This document shows positions 16,884 through 25,385 of a stretch of DNA of 64,000 nucleotides, in pieces; within the stretch, counting starts at the first letter, position 1; every line of letters starts with the position of its first letter. Source of the DNA: Paeniglutamicibacter terrestris (GTDB lineage: Bacteria > Actinomycetota > Actinomycetes > Actinomycetales > Micrococcaceae); contig NZ_JAAWVT010000001.1 in NCBI RefSeq assembly GCF_012271785.1, positions 310,001 through 374,000 of the forward strand, in the 5' to 3' direction. A program made the position numbers and the translations under genes. Below the pieces are notes generated by a model. That model had not been told where the DNA came from. It did not search any database and was given only the letters and a program-made list of their open reading frames with translations.

Positions 16884-17861
16884 CTAGCTGCTGGAGTCCG
16901 GAGCGCCCGGTGCGCCGCTAGGAGGAGTTCCGCCGCCCATCCCGCCGCCACCGCCCATGCCGCCAGCGGCGGGAGTTGTCGCAGTATCCACACCAACATC
17001 CAGAACCACCGTGTAGCCGGAGCCCGTATCCCCGGTAACGGTGGCCAGCTGGCTGGCACCGCCATCGTCGCCAAAAATGCCGTCGCTCTCCAGAGATACC
17101 TGGGCCAAAGTCCGCACCGAGGTTTCGTAGCCGGCGGTCGCGTAAACGGCCTCCGAAACATCCTTCGGCAACGCCACCTGAGAGGTGGCAATGGCATTGG
17201 TGGCGTCGGTGATCGATGCGGCGTCCGGGTAAACCTCAAAGTGGATATGCGGCCATCGACCGGTGTAACAAGCCGGGAAGATGCTGGTGAAGCGCACCGT
17301 GCCATTGGCATCGGCCACCTGCACACCGCGGAGGTAGTTTTCCTCCTCAACAGCGGCGGAATACATGGAGTAGTCTCCCTCCCGGTCGCAGTGCCAGACG
17401 TAGACGGCCACCCCGGCAAAGGCCGCCGAGGAATTAGCCATGTCCTTGATGTTCAGTTCAATAGTCATCGGGATTCCCGCGGCGGTCCCGCTGGCGTCCC
17501 CGAAGCTGGAGCGAATGTCACTGCGCACAATGCCGCTTTGCTCCAGAATGTCGGGCCCGTTGGAGCCGTCGCCGGGGTAGGGACCGGCGGTTTCATCGGG
17601 GATTTCCCCGGAAGCGGTGCCGGTGGATGAGCTGGAGGCCGAGCTGGAGGCACTCGAGTTGCCGGTGGCATTACACGCCGCCAGGGTGAAGACCAATGCG
17701 CTGGCGCCGAAGGCCTTCAGTGCGGTGCGGCGCCCGAGCAGCGTCTGGACATCAAAGCCCAACCCCTGGTCCTCGAGGTCTTCGTCGGGCCGCGGCAGCG
17801 CCCGGCCCCGGTAGCTCGGGTGTCCCGAGGTGGACGAGGGGTTCGTGTGCTGGATGGCCAT
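16884..17861 (-). CDS. Exported intradiol-dioxygenase-like lipoprotein
   Basis: 325 residues. The N-terminus has a long polar lead, a twin-arginine pair at 44-45 (LLGRRTALKAFG) and a lipobox LAAC with Cys63, so it looks like a Tat-exported lipoprotein. After a Ser-rich linker comes the intradiol ring-cleavage fold: VYVWHCDREGDYSMYS with Tyr165, then CYTGRWPHIHFEVY with Tyr200, His206 and His208. These are the four expected Fe(III) ligands. Cytoplasmic relatives open catechol or protocatechuate rings; extracellular forms are known mainly from fungi and scattered actinobacteria. The tail is a Gly/Met/Pro-rich repeat region. Substrate unknown. Confidence 0.82.
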   Translation of the reverse strand: MAIQHTNPSSTSGHPSYRGRALPRPDEDLEDQGLGFDVQTLLGRRTALKAFGASALVFTLAACNATGNSSASSSASSSSTGTASGEIPDETAGPYPGDGSNGPDILEQSGIVRSDIRSSFGDASGTAAGIPMTIELNIKDMANSSAAFAGVAVYVWHCDREGDYSMYSAAVEEENYLRGVQVADANGTVRFTSIFPACYTGRWPHIHFEVYPDAASITDATNAIATSQVALPKDVSEAVYATAGYETSVRTLAQVSLESDGIFGDDGGASQLATVTGDTGSGYTVVLDVGVDTATTPAAGGMGGGGGMGGGTPPSGAPGAPDSSS

Positions 17862-17888
17862 GTGATGGGGTCCTAAGCTCTAGGTTGC

Positions 17889-17902
17889 GCCCCCTAGGGG
17901 GC
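17889..17902. promoter_or_regulatory. 14-bp perfect palindrome upstream of the dioxygenase-like gene
   Basis: GCCCCCTAGGGGGC, centred about 35 bases upstream of the start at 17861. It is placed like an operator. The remainder of 17903-18133 carries no visible gene. Confidence 0.4.
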
Positions 17903-18133
17903 ACCTTGTCAATTGATAAATACATTAGGTGGCCCGGATTTGCCAGAGCTGTGATCGGACCCAGAGCCGACTATGGGGTCCGGTGGTGGAAGTGCGTTCG
18001 AGAATCCGGCGCATCAGGAAGCACGATCCTTGCCACGGACCGCTCCGGCATACGTACGGCCACGCACCGCCGGCCGGACGCGTAGGCTTCGAAGCGGGGT
18101 TCTTACCCCGCTCCCCCGGCGAAAGGCACACAC

Positions 18134-18964
18134 ATGCGACGACAAACGATCATTATCACCGGGGCAAGTGATGGAATCGGAGCGGAGGCCGCACGCGCGC
18201 TCGGCCGCCAAGGCCATGAAGTGGTCGTCGTGGGCAGGAACCAGGAAAGGACTGCTGCCGTCGCCCGGGAAATCAACGCCGATTACTTCCTCGTTGACTT
18301 CTCCGATCTAGGCGAGGTCCGGAATTTGGCGGCACTGCTGCTGGAAAAGTATCCGCGCATCGACGTCCTAGCCAACAATGCCGGCGGCATCTTCACCCCC
18401 GCGCGCCAGGAGACCACCGACGGGTTCGAGATGACCTTCCAGGTCAACTACCTTGCCCCGTTTCTCCTTAGCCATCTTTTACTGGACCGACTCGTCGCCT
18501 CTCGCGCTACGGTCATCAATACCTCGAGCGTGGCCAACCGGCTTTACGGCAACGTGGATCTTTCCGACCTGAACGCCGAGCGTTATTACGATCCCAAGCG
18601 CGCCTATGGAAATGCCAAGCTCGAACAGATCATGTTCACGCGAGAACTGCAACGCCGCTTCGGGCCGCAGGGACTGGTCTCAGCGTCCTTCCACCCGGGG
18701 ATTGTCAGCACCGGCTTTTCCCGCGCACCCGGCGCATCCATGGAAAGCATCTACGGCAATTGGTTCATCTCCAAGTTCCTCGCAAGCCCGCGGAAGGGCG
18801 CGGATACGCTGATTTGGCTCGCTTCGCAGGACCATGGGAAAACCTGGCCCTCCGGTGAATTCTTCACGCGCCGCAAGGTCGCCGTAACCAACCCGCAGGC
18901 CAATGATGCATCGCTCTGCGCAGAACTCTGGAACCGGAGCCAGAAACTACTGCAGATCGGTTGA
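18134..18964 (+). CDS. Short-chain dehydrogenase/reductase, retinol-dehydrogenase-like
   Basis: 276 residues. The nucleotide site is TGASDGIG at 9-16, then NNAG 81-84, the catalytic Ser at 131-132, and YGNAK with Tyr158 and Lys162. The long C-terminal part (PSGEFFTRRKVAVTNPQA) is like that of retinol-dehydrogenase or WW-domain oxidoreductase-type members. It should use NADP(H), since VVVGRNQER after beta-2 places basic residues near the 2'-phosphate. A ribosome site (GAAAGG) precedes the ATG. Substrate unknown. Confidence 0.88.
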   Translation: MRRQTIIITGASDGIGAEAARALGRQGHEVVVVGRNQERTAAVAREINADYFLVDFSDLGEVRNLAALLLEKYPRIDVLANNAGGIFTPARQETTDGFEMTFQVNYLAPFLLSHLLLDRLVASRATVINTSSVANRLYGNVDLSDLNAERYYDPKRAYGNAKLEQIMFTRELQRRFGPQGLVSASFHPGIVSTGFSRAPGASMESIYGNWFISKFLASPRKGADTLIWLASQDHGKTWPSGEFFTRRKVAVTNPQANDASLCAELWNRSQKLLQIG

Positions 18965-19456
18965 TCCCCGGCTGCCGGTCGCCGGGTTCCAGGCATTGTC
19001 ATGAATTTATTTCTGGCACTTGCCGGGATTTTCCACCTGAGTGTTGCCCGTAGGGAGGTTTGGTCCTTGGTTCCCGACCGGGTACATGTCGACAGAGACA
19101 CTGAGGCTGTATGGCTGACCGTCTGTTCTTTCGGCCACTACCGGCGGGGTAAGCGGCGCGGTCAGCGGTGGTTCAAAACAACTTTCAGGGTGGCCTCCGC
19201 GGCACAGGTCATGACGATGATTTTCTCAACGTGCCCCATCTCGAACACTCTGGACGTGTTTTCCTTCGTCGCGTCAGCATGCTCACCTCGTTTTTTAGGC
19301 ACGCTTATTTCTGGAAAAAACGCTACTTCCTATGACGATATTTTTCTTGTACAAATACCCAACAGCTTCTGCTTTATTGAGAACGAAAAATACCGTTACC
19401 GGAACGTTATGATGCTGGATTCAATATCCACCCTTCGCATAAAATAGGATCAAAAG
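18965..19456. other. AT-rich spacer, no secure gene
   Basis: Between the convergent SDR and HrpB genes. From about 19200 the composition turns AT-rich. A 148-codon + frame (19001-19447) starts with ATG but shows no family features and changes character halfway. On the - strand a 44-codon frame (19138 to 19007) is Pro/Asn-rich and may be a gene remnant. Neither is called. TAGGAT at 19445-19450 could be a -10 box for the folded region that follows. Confidence 0.4.
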
Positions 19457-19623
19457 GCGGATAAGGGCGCCCCCCAGGCACCAAACCTGCACCGGGATGG
19501 CAACCAGCCCCAAACTGGATGTCTCCCACAGAAGGAGTGTGACTCCTTCGCACCTGAGAGTCCATCCCTGCGGGCGGATTCTCAGTACGGGGTTTTCCCA
19601 CACGATGTGTGAGAAAACCCCGT
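19457..19623 (+). ncRNA. Candidate structured RNA (two long hairpins)
   Basis: A three-tier hairpin runs 19517-19567: GGATG/CATCC, TCTC/GAGA, then GAAGGAGT 19531-19538 with ACTCCTTC 19542-19549 capped by GTG. It is followed by a 17-bp hairpin, 19587-19603 with 19607-19623. A further small helix CCAG/CTGG precedes them. Strand is uncertain: the last hairpin also sits ten bases after the HrpB stop and may be only its terminator. No known RNA family was recognised. Confidence 0.35.
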
Positions 19624-19632
19624 GCGTACTTG

Positions 19633-22290
19633 CTAGCCCATCCGCTTCTTGACATGTCGAGTTGCTGGAGCAGTCCAAGGGTCTTCGGGCCAAGGATGCT
19701 TAGGATACCTTCCTCGGTTTTCGGCACGCACCTGCGCATAGGGACCGGACCAAAAAGAGGCCAGATCGTCGGTGACGGCCAGCGGCCTCCCCGCCGGGGA
19801 AAGCAGATGGAAGAGGATCGGAACCCGGCCTTTGACCAATGCAGGTGAAATCGCCAGCCCAAAGCATTCCTGCAATTTCACGGCCACCACGGGAGGAGCC
19901 TCGGACTCCTCCACGGATGGGTAGCTGATGCGGATCCTCGAACCACTGGGTACCGTGAGGTGCTCCGGCACCAATTCATCCATGGAACTGGCCTCGGGCC
20001 AGGGAAGTAACCGGCGCAGGGCGTCGGTTAGATTCAAGGATCCGGGAGACTTTCCGCCGGCGAGCGCCTCAAGTTCCGGGGCCAGCCAGGTCGCGGCATC
20101 CGCCAGCAACGATACGTCATCCATTGCCGGCCACGGGTCACCAAGAATGCGGTGCACCAGGGCTAGGCGGCTACGCAGCAGGGATGCACTCTCGGAGAAG
20201 CTGAGCATCCCCAGACCGTTTTCACGCAGAGCATCAAGCACCGCGGCCCTGCCCTGCGCACGGGTTGGAGCCACCGGTGTGCTGGCTAGTTCGATGGCAC
20301 CTAGGCGGTGTTCCTTTCGGGCGTTGAGCTTGCCCCGGGCAAAGGTGGTGGTGACTTCGGTTTTTTCAAGGTGCGCGGCGGCCAATAGGGCAACTGACTC
20401 ATCCAGTGGTGCTGCGGCACGGATTAGCGCCCCGGTACCCGCCGCGTCACGGCCGGCGGCACGGGCTACCTCGGCCACGGCAATCCAGGGGTGGTGAGCC
20501 AACGGGCTTCCTGCTGGTAGCCCGGCACGAGTTCCCGAAGCCAAGAGGTACGTGGCGCCAGCTGCGTGTTGCACCCGGCGTGCCACCTGACCGGGGTAGG
20601 CAAGCGCTACCACGGTGCCCAATTCCAATCCCGCGACAAGACTGCGATCACTCGGCGCTACAGAGCCCGCCGCCGGTGCGGCTCGCTTGATCAGGGATTC
20701 CAAGCGTGCCGCTTCACGCTTCCAGATAACAGATTGTGGGTGTCCCCCATTGCGCAAGGCTAAGAGCAATGCGCCTAGGTCTGCGCCTTGGGCGCGGTAG
20801 TCCCCGGCGAGCAGGGCCACGGCCTGTGCCACGGTGTTGTTCCCCAGCAATGGGGCTCCATCTAATAACGCACGGCCCAAGCGTGGGTCCGCTGGAATCC
20901 CTGCCAGCCGCCTACCCAGCGCGGTGGCGTGCCCCGAAGCGTCAATGGCACCGAGGTGTTCAAGCACCACGGTGGCAGCTTGCAGACTCAAGGCTGGCGG
21001 TGCCTCCGGAAGGTGTAGACCGGCGCCGCCCGGGGCACCCCAGCAGGCTAGGGTCAGTGCGGCGGAGGTCAAATCGGCGACGGTGATTTCGGCCCGGGCG
21101 TGCGCGGGGGCAGCGGCAAAGCTCTTTTCGGCAAAGGCACGCACCACGCGTCCCGGCCCCTGACGGGCAGCACGTCCCGCGCGCTGGATGCTGGAAGCCC
21201 GCGAGGCCGAGACGGTGACCAGTCCGCTCATTGAGCGTGCCGCGTCCCGGCGTGGTTCGCGGGCCAGGCCCGAATCGATGACCAAGCGCACTCCGGGGAC
21301 GGTCAGTGAGGATTCTGCCAGGGAGGTGGAAACAATAATGCGTGGGAGTCCGCCGGGTTCCCGCCCGGAGACCGCCCTATCCTGCATAGCGGCGGTGATC
21401 TGCCCGTGGAGCTCCAAAACCTCGGTCCCCGGTGCCCGGGTGCGGATCTGCGCGGCGACCTCCGCCACTTCCCAGGCCCCTGGCACAAAGACGAGGGCGT
21501 CGATGCCGGGATCGGACTGTAGCGCTTGGGCGTGAGCTGAGGCTGCCGTGGCGGCTACGTGGGTCAGGAAGGTCCGCGAGACCCCGCGGTCAGTCAATCT
21601 GGGGGCGGCAACAGGCTCCCACTGGATGAAAAGTTCGTGAAGTGCCGAGGGACAATCAATGACCGGAGCAGGGCCTGTGCCATCCGCGTTGCCGAGCAAT
21701 TGAGCAAAACGTGGCGCATCAAGAGTTGCCGACATGGCGATCAGCATTAGATCCCCGCGCAGCTCATGGACCTCGCGCAGCATGCCGAGCAGCAGGTCGG
21801 TTTCCAGGCCACGTTCGTGGACCTCATCAATGATCACCGCTGCGATGCCCTCCAGCCCAGGGTCGGCCAAGAGCCGACGCAACAGGATCCCGGGGGTCAC
21901 AAATTCCACGATGGTGCCCGAACCCGTGGTGTTCTCACCACGGACGGTGAATCCCACTTTCAACCCCGGCCCACTGGTATCTAGCGAGGCCAGACGTCTG
22001 GCTGCCGAGCGTGCTGCCACGCGGCGCGGTTGGGTCACGATGATGCGCACCGGGGAACCTGCCCGTGCTGCAGCAACATTGGCCACCAATGGTGGCACCA
22101 ACGTGGTCTTACCCGTTCCGGGAGGTGCCTGGATCAGCGCCGTGGCGGCATCTCCCCCGGCCTGAAGTACCGCTTCCAGTTCGGGCAGCGACCCGGCAAA
22201 GACCAGCCCTGCGGAGATCTTCTCTAGATGAAAGGGCGTTATCGCTGGGGATAAAGACTTGTTGAATGCTTGCTCGCTCACCAGCCCCAT
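19633..22290 (-). CDS. hrpB: ATP-dependent helicase HrpB
   Basis: 885 residues from ATG 22290; the longer open frame upstream lacks family sequence. Walker A is QAPPGTGKTT (54-63), the DEAH-box variant is DEVHER (155-160), motif III is SATLD, and motif VI is QRAGRAARQGPG. The C-terminal half has the HrpB-specific region (PEHLTVPSGSRIRISYPS and FGLAISPALVKGRVPILFHLLSPAGRPLAVT). This defines the HrpB subfamily rather than HrpA. HrpB proteins are superfamily-2 RNA/DNA helicases whose substrate is poorly known. The length is within the family range. A 17-bp stem lies just beyond its stop. Confidence 0.93.
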   Translation of the reverse strand: MGLVSEQAFNKSLSPAITPFHLEKISAGLVFAGSLPELEAVLQAGGDAATALIQAPPGTGKTTLVPPLVANVAAARAGSPVRIIVTQPRRVAARSAARRLASLDTSGPGLKVGFTVRGENTTGSGTIVEFVTPGILLRRLLADPGLEGIAAVIIDEVHERGLETDLLLGMLREVHELRGDLMLIAMSATLDAPRFAQLLGNADGTGPAPVIDCPSALHELFIQWEPVAAPRLTDRGVSRTFLTHVAATAASAHAQALQSDPGIDALVFVPGAWEVAEVAAQIRTRAPGTEVLELHGQITAAMQDRAVSGREPGGLPRIIVSTSLAESSLTVPGVRLVIDSGLAREPRRDAARSMSGLVTVSASRASSIQRAGRAARQGPGRVVRAFAEKSFAAAPAHARAEITVADLTSAALTLACWGAPGGAGLHLPEAPPALSLQAATVVLEHLGAIDASGHATALGRRLAGIPADPRLGRALLDGAPLLGNNTVAQAVALLAGDYRAQGADLGALLLALRNGGHPQSVIWKREAARLESLIKRAAPAAGSVAPSDRSLVAGLELGTVVALAYPGQVARRVQHAAGATYLLASGTRAGLPAGSPLAHHPWIAVAEVARAAGRDAAGTGALIRAAAPLDESVALLAAAHLEKTEVTTTFARGKLNARKEHRLGAIELASTPVAPTRAQGRAAVLDALRENGLGMLSFSESASLLRSRLALVHRILGDPWPAMDDVSLLADAATWLAPELEALAGGKSPGSLNLTDALRRLLPWPEASSMDELVPEHLTVPSGSRIRISYPSVEESEAPPVVAVKLQECFGLAISPALVKGRVPILFHLLSPAGRPLAVTDDLASFWSGPYAQVRAENRGRYPKHPWPEDPWTAPATRHVKKRMG

Positions 22291-22325
22291 TATCCAGCCT
22301 TCGGCACCACGCCGGCGCCGCGGAC

Positions 22326-23060
22326 TCAGGGTGTTCGGCGACGCAGCGTCAGTGAACCGATAATGATGGCGCCGAAGATCCATGCGGCAATGAACCCGAT
22401 GCGCACCCAGATGTATCCGGCATCTGTATCTCCGTTGGCCACGGCGGTCAAGGCATCAATAGCGTGACTCAGCGGCAACACATCCCCAATGGCTTCAAGT
22501 ACCGCGGGCAGTTGCTCGCGCGGCAAGAAAATCCCACCGAGCAAGATCTGCGGGAAGACTAGGGCAGGCATAAATTGGACCACCTGGAATTCACTGTGGG
22601 CAAAGGCGCTGGCGAGCAACCCCAATGCGGTGCCCAGCAACGCGTCGGCGATGGCCACCATAAAGAGTAGGCCCACGTTGCCACTGACCTCGAGCCCCGC
22701 AACCCACACGGCGAATCCCACCGCGATCCCTGTCTGCACAATGGCCAACAGCCCGAAGGCCAGCGCATAGCCCAAAATGAAGTCGGCCTTACCCATAGGC
22801 AGTGATAGTAATCGTTCTAGGGTGCCGCTGCGCCGCTCGCGCAGGGTCGCAATGGAAGTCACGAGGAACATCACGATAAAGGGGAAGAGTGCAATCATCG
22901 CCGGGCCAATGCGCGCAAAGACCGGGGTATCGGTAAAGATCCAAGCGACCAGCCCCACGAGCAGTGCGGGGACCAACAAGAGAAGGGCCAGCGTGCGGTG
23001 GTCGTGGCGTACCTGGTTCAGTACCCGTGCTGCCGTAGCAAGGATTCTCGAGAGTTTCAT
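22326..23060 (-). CDS. ABC-2 type transporter permease (DrrB-like)
   Basis: 244 residues with six hydrophobic segments. The pattern fits ABC-2 permeases: helix 1 TLALLLLVPALLVGLVAWIF, the family phrase LRERRSGTLERLLSLPM after helix 2, and the near-C-terminal FPQILLGGIFLPREQLPAVL followed by LPLSHAIDAL. It overlaps the ATPase gene by 4 bases. The pair should form an exporter of a drug or other hydrophobic compound; the natural substrate cannot be deduced. Confidence 0.9.
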   Translation of the reverse strand: MKLSRILATAARVLNQVRHDHRTLALLLLVPALLVGLVAWIFTDTPVFARIGPAMIALFPFIVMFLVTSIATLRERRSGTLERLLSLPMGKADFILGYALAFGLLAIVQTGIAVGFAVWVAGLEVSGNVGLLFMVAIADALLGTALGLLASAFAHSEFQVVQFMPALVFPQILLGGIFLPREQLPAVLEAIGDVLPLSHAIDALTAVANGDTDAGYIWVRIGFIAAWIFGAIIIGSLTLRRRTP

Positions 23061-23827
23061 GCTGTCGCCCCTGTTGCCCGGTGCTTACCTGCCGGAGGCA
23101 GCTTTGCCTCATCTGTTCCTTGTATCAAGGCCAGAAACGCGTTCTCGGCGGTGGAAGTTCCGGTGCGCTCCAATAGGTCAGCCGGGGTATCACTGGCAAT
23201 AATGCGACCCTCACGCATCAAGATCAGTCGACCACAACGAGTAGCCTCATCCATCACATGGCTGGATACCAACAAGGTCACCCCTCCCGCAGCCAAGTCG
23301 GTAAAAAGTTCCCAGAGGGAAACCCGCAGCACCGGATCCAGTCCAACTGTTGGCTCATCCAAGACCAAGAGTTCGGGGTTACGCAGCAGCGCGATACCCA
23401 GTGATAGTCTGCTGCGTTGGCCTCCGGAGAGATCACGCGCCATGGAATCTGCCACCGACCCCAGATCGGTGCGTTCGATGATGTCGGGGACCTGTGAGGG
23501 GCTGGCACCCAGTATCTTGGCGAAATAGGAAAGGTTGGTCTTAACCGTGATGTCGTCGTAGATGCTTGCTTCCTGGGTCATATAGCCCACGCGGTGACGT
23601 AGCCCCACAGATCCGGCGGGCTCCCCCAGTACGGTGATTTCACCAGCGGAAATGATTTGTGTGCCCACGATCGAACGCATCAACGTTGACTTGCCACATC
23701 CGCTGGGACCCAACAATCCCACCACTTCCCCGCGTGGTACCTGTAGATCAAGGTGGGGCAACACGAGTGCCTTTCCACGTTTCACCTGAAGTCCGGCGAT
23801 TGCGACCGCTGCGCTCGAGTCATCCAT
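23057..23827 (-). CDS. ABC transporter ATP-binding protein (DrrA-like)
   Basis: 256 residues. Walker A GPSGCGKST, Q-loop GYMTQEASIYDDITV, signature LSGGQRSRLSL, Walker B LLVLDEPTVGLDP and H-loop LLVSSHVMDEA. It lacks the long C-terminal domain of true DrrA proteins. It is first in a two-gene exporter operon with the ABC-2 permease and diverges from the stress-protein gene at 24004. Confidence 0.92.
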   Translation of the reverse strand: MDDSSAAVAIAGLQVKRGKALVLPHLDLQVPRGEVVGLLGPSGCGKSTLMRSIVGTQIISAGEITVLGEPAGSVGLRHRVGYMTQEASIYDDITVKTNLSYFAKILGASPSQVPDIIERTDLGSVADSMARDLSGGQRSRLSLGIALLRNPELLVLDEPTVGLDPVLRVSLWELFTDLAAGGVTLLVSSHVMDEATRCGRLILMREGRIIASDTPADLLERTGTSTAENAFLALIQGTDEAKLPPAGKHRATGATA

Positions 23828-24003
23828 TCTTTGAGTGTTGACCCGCGTTCATGCCCCGTCAAGACCGAGCACCGAATGCCGGTAGGAAGGTCGCCTCCCA
23901 CCTTGACCACAGGGCCATTGACTACCGCTCATATGGTGGAACCACGCATACTGGTTCAAAGGAATCTGCACGGAACAGACCCGTTCAGAATCGGGAGAAC
24001 CTG

Positions 24004-24531
24004 ATGAGCGAACTTCACTCGGAAGCAAGCGCTGCTTCCCCTACGGCGGTTCTCGTGGGCGTGATCAACCACCAGCATCCCGAGGTCTTAGATACAGCCG
24101 CAAGGCTGGCAACCACGCTCGGGCTGGACTTGGTCTGCGCCTACACCGTCACGGGATTGGATACCTCCGAGTGGCGGGAATACGGCGGCATCAACTTCGA
24201 GACACTGGAACCCGACGCGCGTGAGGAACTTGGAGTCGAACAGGTTCTCCAGCTACAAAACGCTTTGGGTGCGGCGTTGGACGAGATACCGGTGGCTTGG
24301 TCCCTGCGCATTCTGGTCGGTGATCCGGTGGCTGCCCTAGAAGAATTCGCCATCGCACTGCAATCCCCGTTTCTGGTCATCGGGTCTCCCAAGCGACGCT
24401 GCTTCGGATTCACTGTCGCTGGGCTTCAACGTTCCACGGTGGCACGGTTGTTGGCCCACCGCAGAGTTCCGGTGTTGGTTATCCCACCGGCCGAAGAACC
24501 CAAGAGCCCAGATTCCGGTTACCTGCCCTGA
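24004..24531 (+). CDS. Universal stress protein family protein
   Basis: 175 residues from ATG 24004, with GGAGAA just upstream; the open frame extends back to 23851 without a ribosome site. A single Usp domain: ALVGVINHQHPE-type first strand (AVLVGVINHQ), central RILVGDPVAALEEFA, and GLQRSTVARLLAHRRVPVLVIPP at the end. The ATP-binding form normally has G-2x-G-9x-G(S/T); here SPKRRCFGFTVAGLQRST is a degenerate version, so nucleotide binding is uncertain. The C-terminus adds about 12 polar residues. Confidence 0.82.
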   Translation: MSELHSEASAASPTAVLVGVINHQHPEVLDTAARLATTLGLDLVCAYTVTGLDTSEWREYGGINFETLEPDAREELGVEQVLQLQNALGAALDEIPVAWSLRILVGDPVAALEEFAIALQSPFLVIGSPKRRCFGFTVAGLQRSTVARLLAHRRVPVLVIPPAEEPKSPDSGYLP

Positions 24532-24541
24532 CGGAAGTGGA

Positions 24542-25333
24542 CTACGGGTTTACCCGCAGAAAAGGCAATAGTTGCTCCAGAATGGGTTCGGGCGGAAACA
24601 GCGTGCCTCCGTGAGTGCGGCCCGGGAGTTCCACCATTCGGGCGTTGGGCATGACCGAGGCCATGGTGCGAGAGTGGTCAATGCGTGGCACATCCCGGGT
24701 CCCGGTCATCAGCAGTGTCGGAGTAGCCAACTGCGCCAGCAGCATCTCGCTGACGGCATTTCCCGCTTCAGTGGATTCAAAGTATGCAGCCAAGGCCAAA
24801 GCATCATTGGAGGCAAAGGCCAGGCGAGTGGCCGGGTCAAGCTTGCCACCATCTGATTCCATGCCGGCAACGAAGGCATCCATGGTTCCGGTTTTTAAGG
24901 CTTCAAGATAGCCGTCAAAGAAGAGGGTACTGATGTGTTGAGCTTCGATAGCGTGTGTACCACCGAGCATCGTCAGGGAACGCACCATTGCTGGGTACTT
25001 GATCGCTAGAGACAAACCGACCCTTGAGCCAAATGAATAACCCACGATGTGCACCGATTGGTGGCCGGTGGCTTCAAGCACGGCCAGCACATCGGCGACA
25101 ACCAAATCCATGGCGTAGGAAGCCGGATCGTGAGGTTTACTCGAGCGACCGTGACCGCGCAGGTCCATCCTGATGGTGTCGAATTCCGGTTCCAAGGCCT
25201 TCACATATCCCAGCCCGCGCCAGATGGAACGGGAAAGGGCAGAACCGTGCAGTAGTAAAACCGGTGGGGCACCGTTGGTACTGGTGTCGAAGTAGATAGT
25301 CTGGGCATCAACCGGGTTCACTGCAGTGGGCAT
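24542..25333 (-). CDS. Alpha/beta-hydrolase
   Basis: 263 residues. Oxyanion loop VLLLHGSALS, nucleophile elbow GYSFGSRVG with the catalytic Ser, acid in LLMTGTRDVPRIDH and His in LPGRTHGGTLF. The MDLRGHGRSSKP phrase is typical of esterase/3-oxoadipate-lactonase-like members. No signal peptide, so cytoplasmic. It is convergent with the stress-protein gene (10-base gap) and diverges from the thiolase gene by 52 bases; a shared role in acyl degradation is possible but unproven. Confidence 0.85.
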   Translation of the reverse strand: MPTAVNPVDAQTIYFDTSTNGAPPVLLLHGSALSRSIWRGLGYVKALEPEFDTIRMDLRGHGRSSKPHDPASYAMDLVVADVLAVLEATGHQSVHIVGYSFGSRVGLSLAIKYPAMVRSLTMLGGTHAIEAQHISTLFFDGYLEALKTGTMDAFVAGMESDGGKLDPATRLAFASNDALALAAYFESTEAGNAVSEMLLAQLATPTLLMTGTRDVPRIDHSRTMASVMPNARMVELPGRTHGGTLFPPEPILEQLLPFLRVNP

Positions 25334-25385
25334 ATGAGTGAGCTTATGGCACAGAACCTCCCTTTACCCAAGCGAAGGAAACGCC

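Noticed and set aside
19001-19447. 148-codon + strand frame in the AT-rich spacer
   Set aside because: No ribosome site, no family-like motif, and base composition changes midway; a possible - strand remnant overlaps it.
19461-19623. 6C RNA, glycine riboswitch or other named RNA in the folded spacer
   Set aside because: A single six-C run is present but not in a hairpin loop, and the CTCTCAGG seen on the - strand lacks the rest of the glycine aptamer core.
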